Shown: positions 36,271 through 36,521 of the stretch, in pieces
How positions within the stretch are numbered: the first letter of the stretch is position 1
How the letters are laid out: each line of letters opens with the position of its first letter
Source: a virus
Direction: 5' to 3' (one strand)
IMG/VR virus record: IMGVR_UViG_3300010354_000246
Span: 1-36,521 of that record
DNA length: 36,521 nucleotides
Position numbers and translations under genes: made by a program
The notes under the pieces: generated by a model
What the model saw: only the letters and a program-made list of their open reading frames with translations
Database searches by the model: none
Told to the model about the DNA's origin: nothing

Positions 36271-36521
36271 AAATCAGGAGATTGTCTATAATGCCAGCGA
36301 TACCATGCAGACCATGGCCCTCAAGGAAATCTACGACGAGGGCCTTCTGCCTGCTTGGGCCAAGACCACCTACGAATACAGCGAACTGATGCTGGGTCCC
36401 ATCATGACCATGATGCGGCGCGGCGTCCAAATCGACACAGCCAAGCGTGACCGTCTTGTGGCTGGCCTGCGTGCCCGTGCCGACAAGGTGCAGGCCAACT
36501 TCGACTACGTGTGCGAGGCGC
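36230..36521 (+). CDS. DNA polymerase A part 2 (5' end; cut by window edge)
   Basis: From TTG 36230 (GAGG 7 bases upstream, and a stop codon just before in frame) the protein reads RTIQTQGLQITPENQEIVYN, then ASDTMQTMALKEIYDEG (exonuclease motif III as YNASD) and YSELMLGPIMTMMRRGVQID, the start of the family A palm/thumb region. It continues beyond the edge. The exonuclease active site is thus completed only if this product associates with part 1. Confidence 0.8.
   Translation, partial: MRTIQTQGLQITPENQEIVYNASDTMQTMALKEIYDEGLLPAWAKTTYEYSELMLGPIMTMMRRGVQIDTAKRDRLVAGLRARADKVQANFDYVCEA
36263..36292 (+). repeat. Duplicated insertion flank, right copy
   Basis: Recoded copy of 35634-35663 (TPENQEIVYN with GAA, ATT, TAT and AAT in place of GAG, ATC, TAC and AAC). 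It keeps the CTCCTGA/TCAGGAG hairpin and lies in the functional polymerase gene. Confidence 0.85.

Overview
This window is part of the genome of a tailed double-stranded DNA phage (Caudoviricetes). It encodes a small and a large terminase subunit, a portal, a scaffold-like protein, tail fibres, rIIA/rIIB-like proteins, a family A DNA polymerase and several free-standing HNH endonucleases. No integrase, CI-like repressor, rRNA, convincing tRNA or CRISPR array was seen, so a virulent lifestyle is likely. The sequence looks G+C-rich. Strong AGGAGG-type ribosome sites and many near-consensus sigma-70 promoters fit a proteobacterial host, but the host cannot be fixed from the sequence. No phage RNA polymerase is visible, and the promoters suggest use of host RNA polymerase.

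Layout. The window is bipolar. Everything from 1 to about 20.5 kb is coded on the minus strand and everything from 20.65 kb onward on the plus strand, diverging from a non-coding, structure-rich centre at about 19-22 kb. Going leftward there is first a nucleotide module: thyX, a small gene, a B12-dependent ribonucleotide reductase, an HNH-like gene and small genes (19.0-15.0 kb). Next comes a tail-fibre and receptor-binding module in which fibre genes alternate with tiny accessory or chaperone-like genes (14.9-8.8 kb). Last is an AAA+/SF3-like ATPase and a head module: TerS, TerL, portal, 63-aa protein, GroES-like protein, scaffold-like protein, 162-aa protein and a decoration-like protein cut by the left edge. 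The major capsid gene probably lies beyond position 1.

Going rightward there is a string of small early genes. Four of them share a nearly identical leader ending CCCTATGTCC, and one encodes a GP88-family protein. After further small genes come rIIA-like and rIIB-like proteins. Next is a recombination and replication module: a PD-(D/E)XK nuclease broken by a frameshift, a Sak4-like ATPase, an ssDNA-binding-like protein, a SleB-like cell-wall hydrolase and a split DNA polymerase. Its first polypeptide joins a uracil-glycosylase-like domain to the start of a 3'-5' exonuclease. The polymerase part restarts after an HNH-AP2 gene and runs off the right edge.

The most unusual signals are not ordinary genes. 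(i) A pair of about 150-bp fold-back elements sits at 19.7 and 24.2 kb, sharing an exact 20-bp inverted box and compensating arms. (ii) A cluster of nested hairpins at 21.56-21.80 kb resembles a structured RNA. (iii) An HNH cassette at 31.5 kb has an inverted repeat that would hide its start codon only in read-through transcripts. (iv) Two HNH cassettes share the boundary ACTTGCATTTT, and one has left a duplicated, synonymously recoded flank at the DNA polymerase gene.
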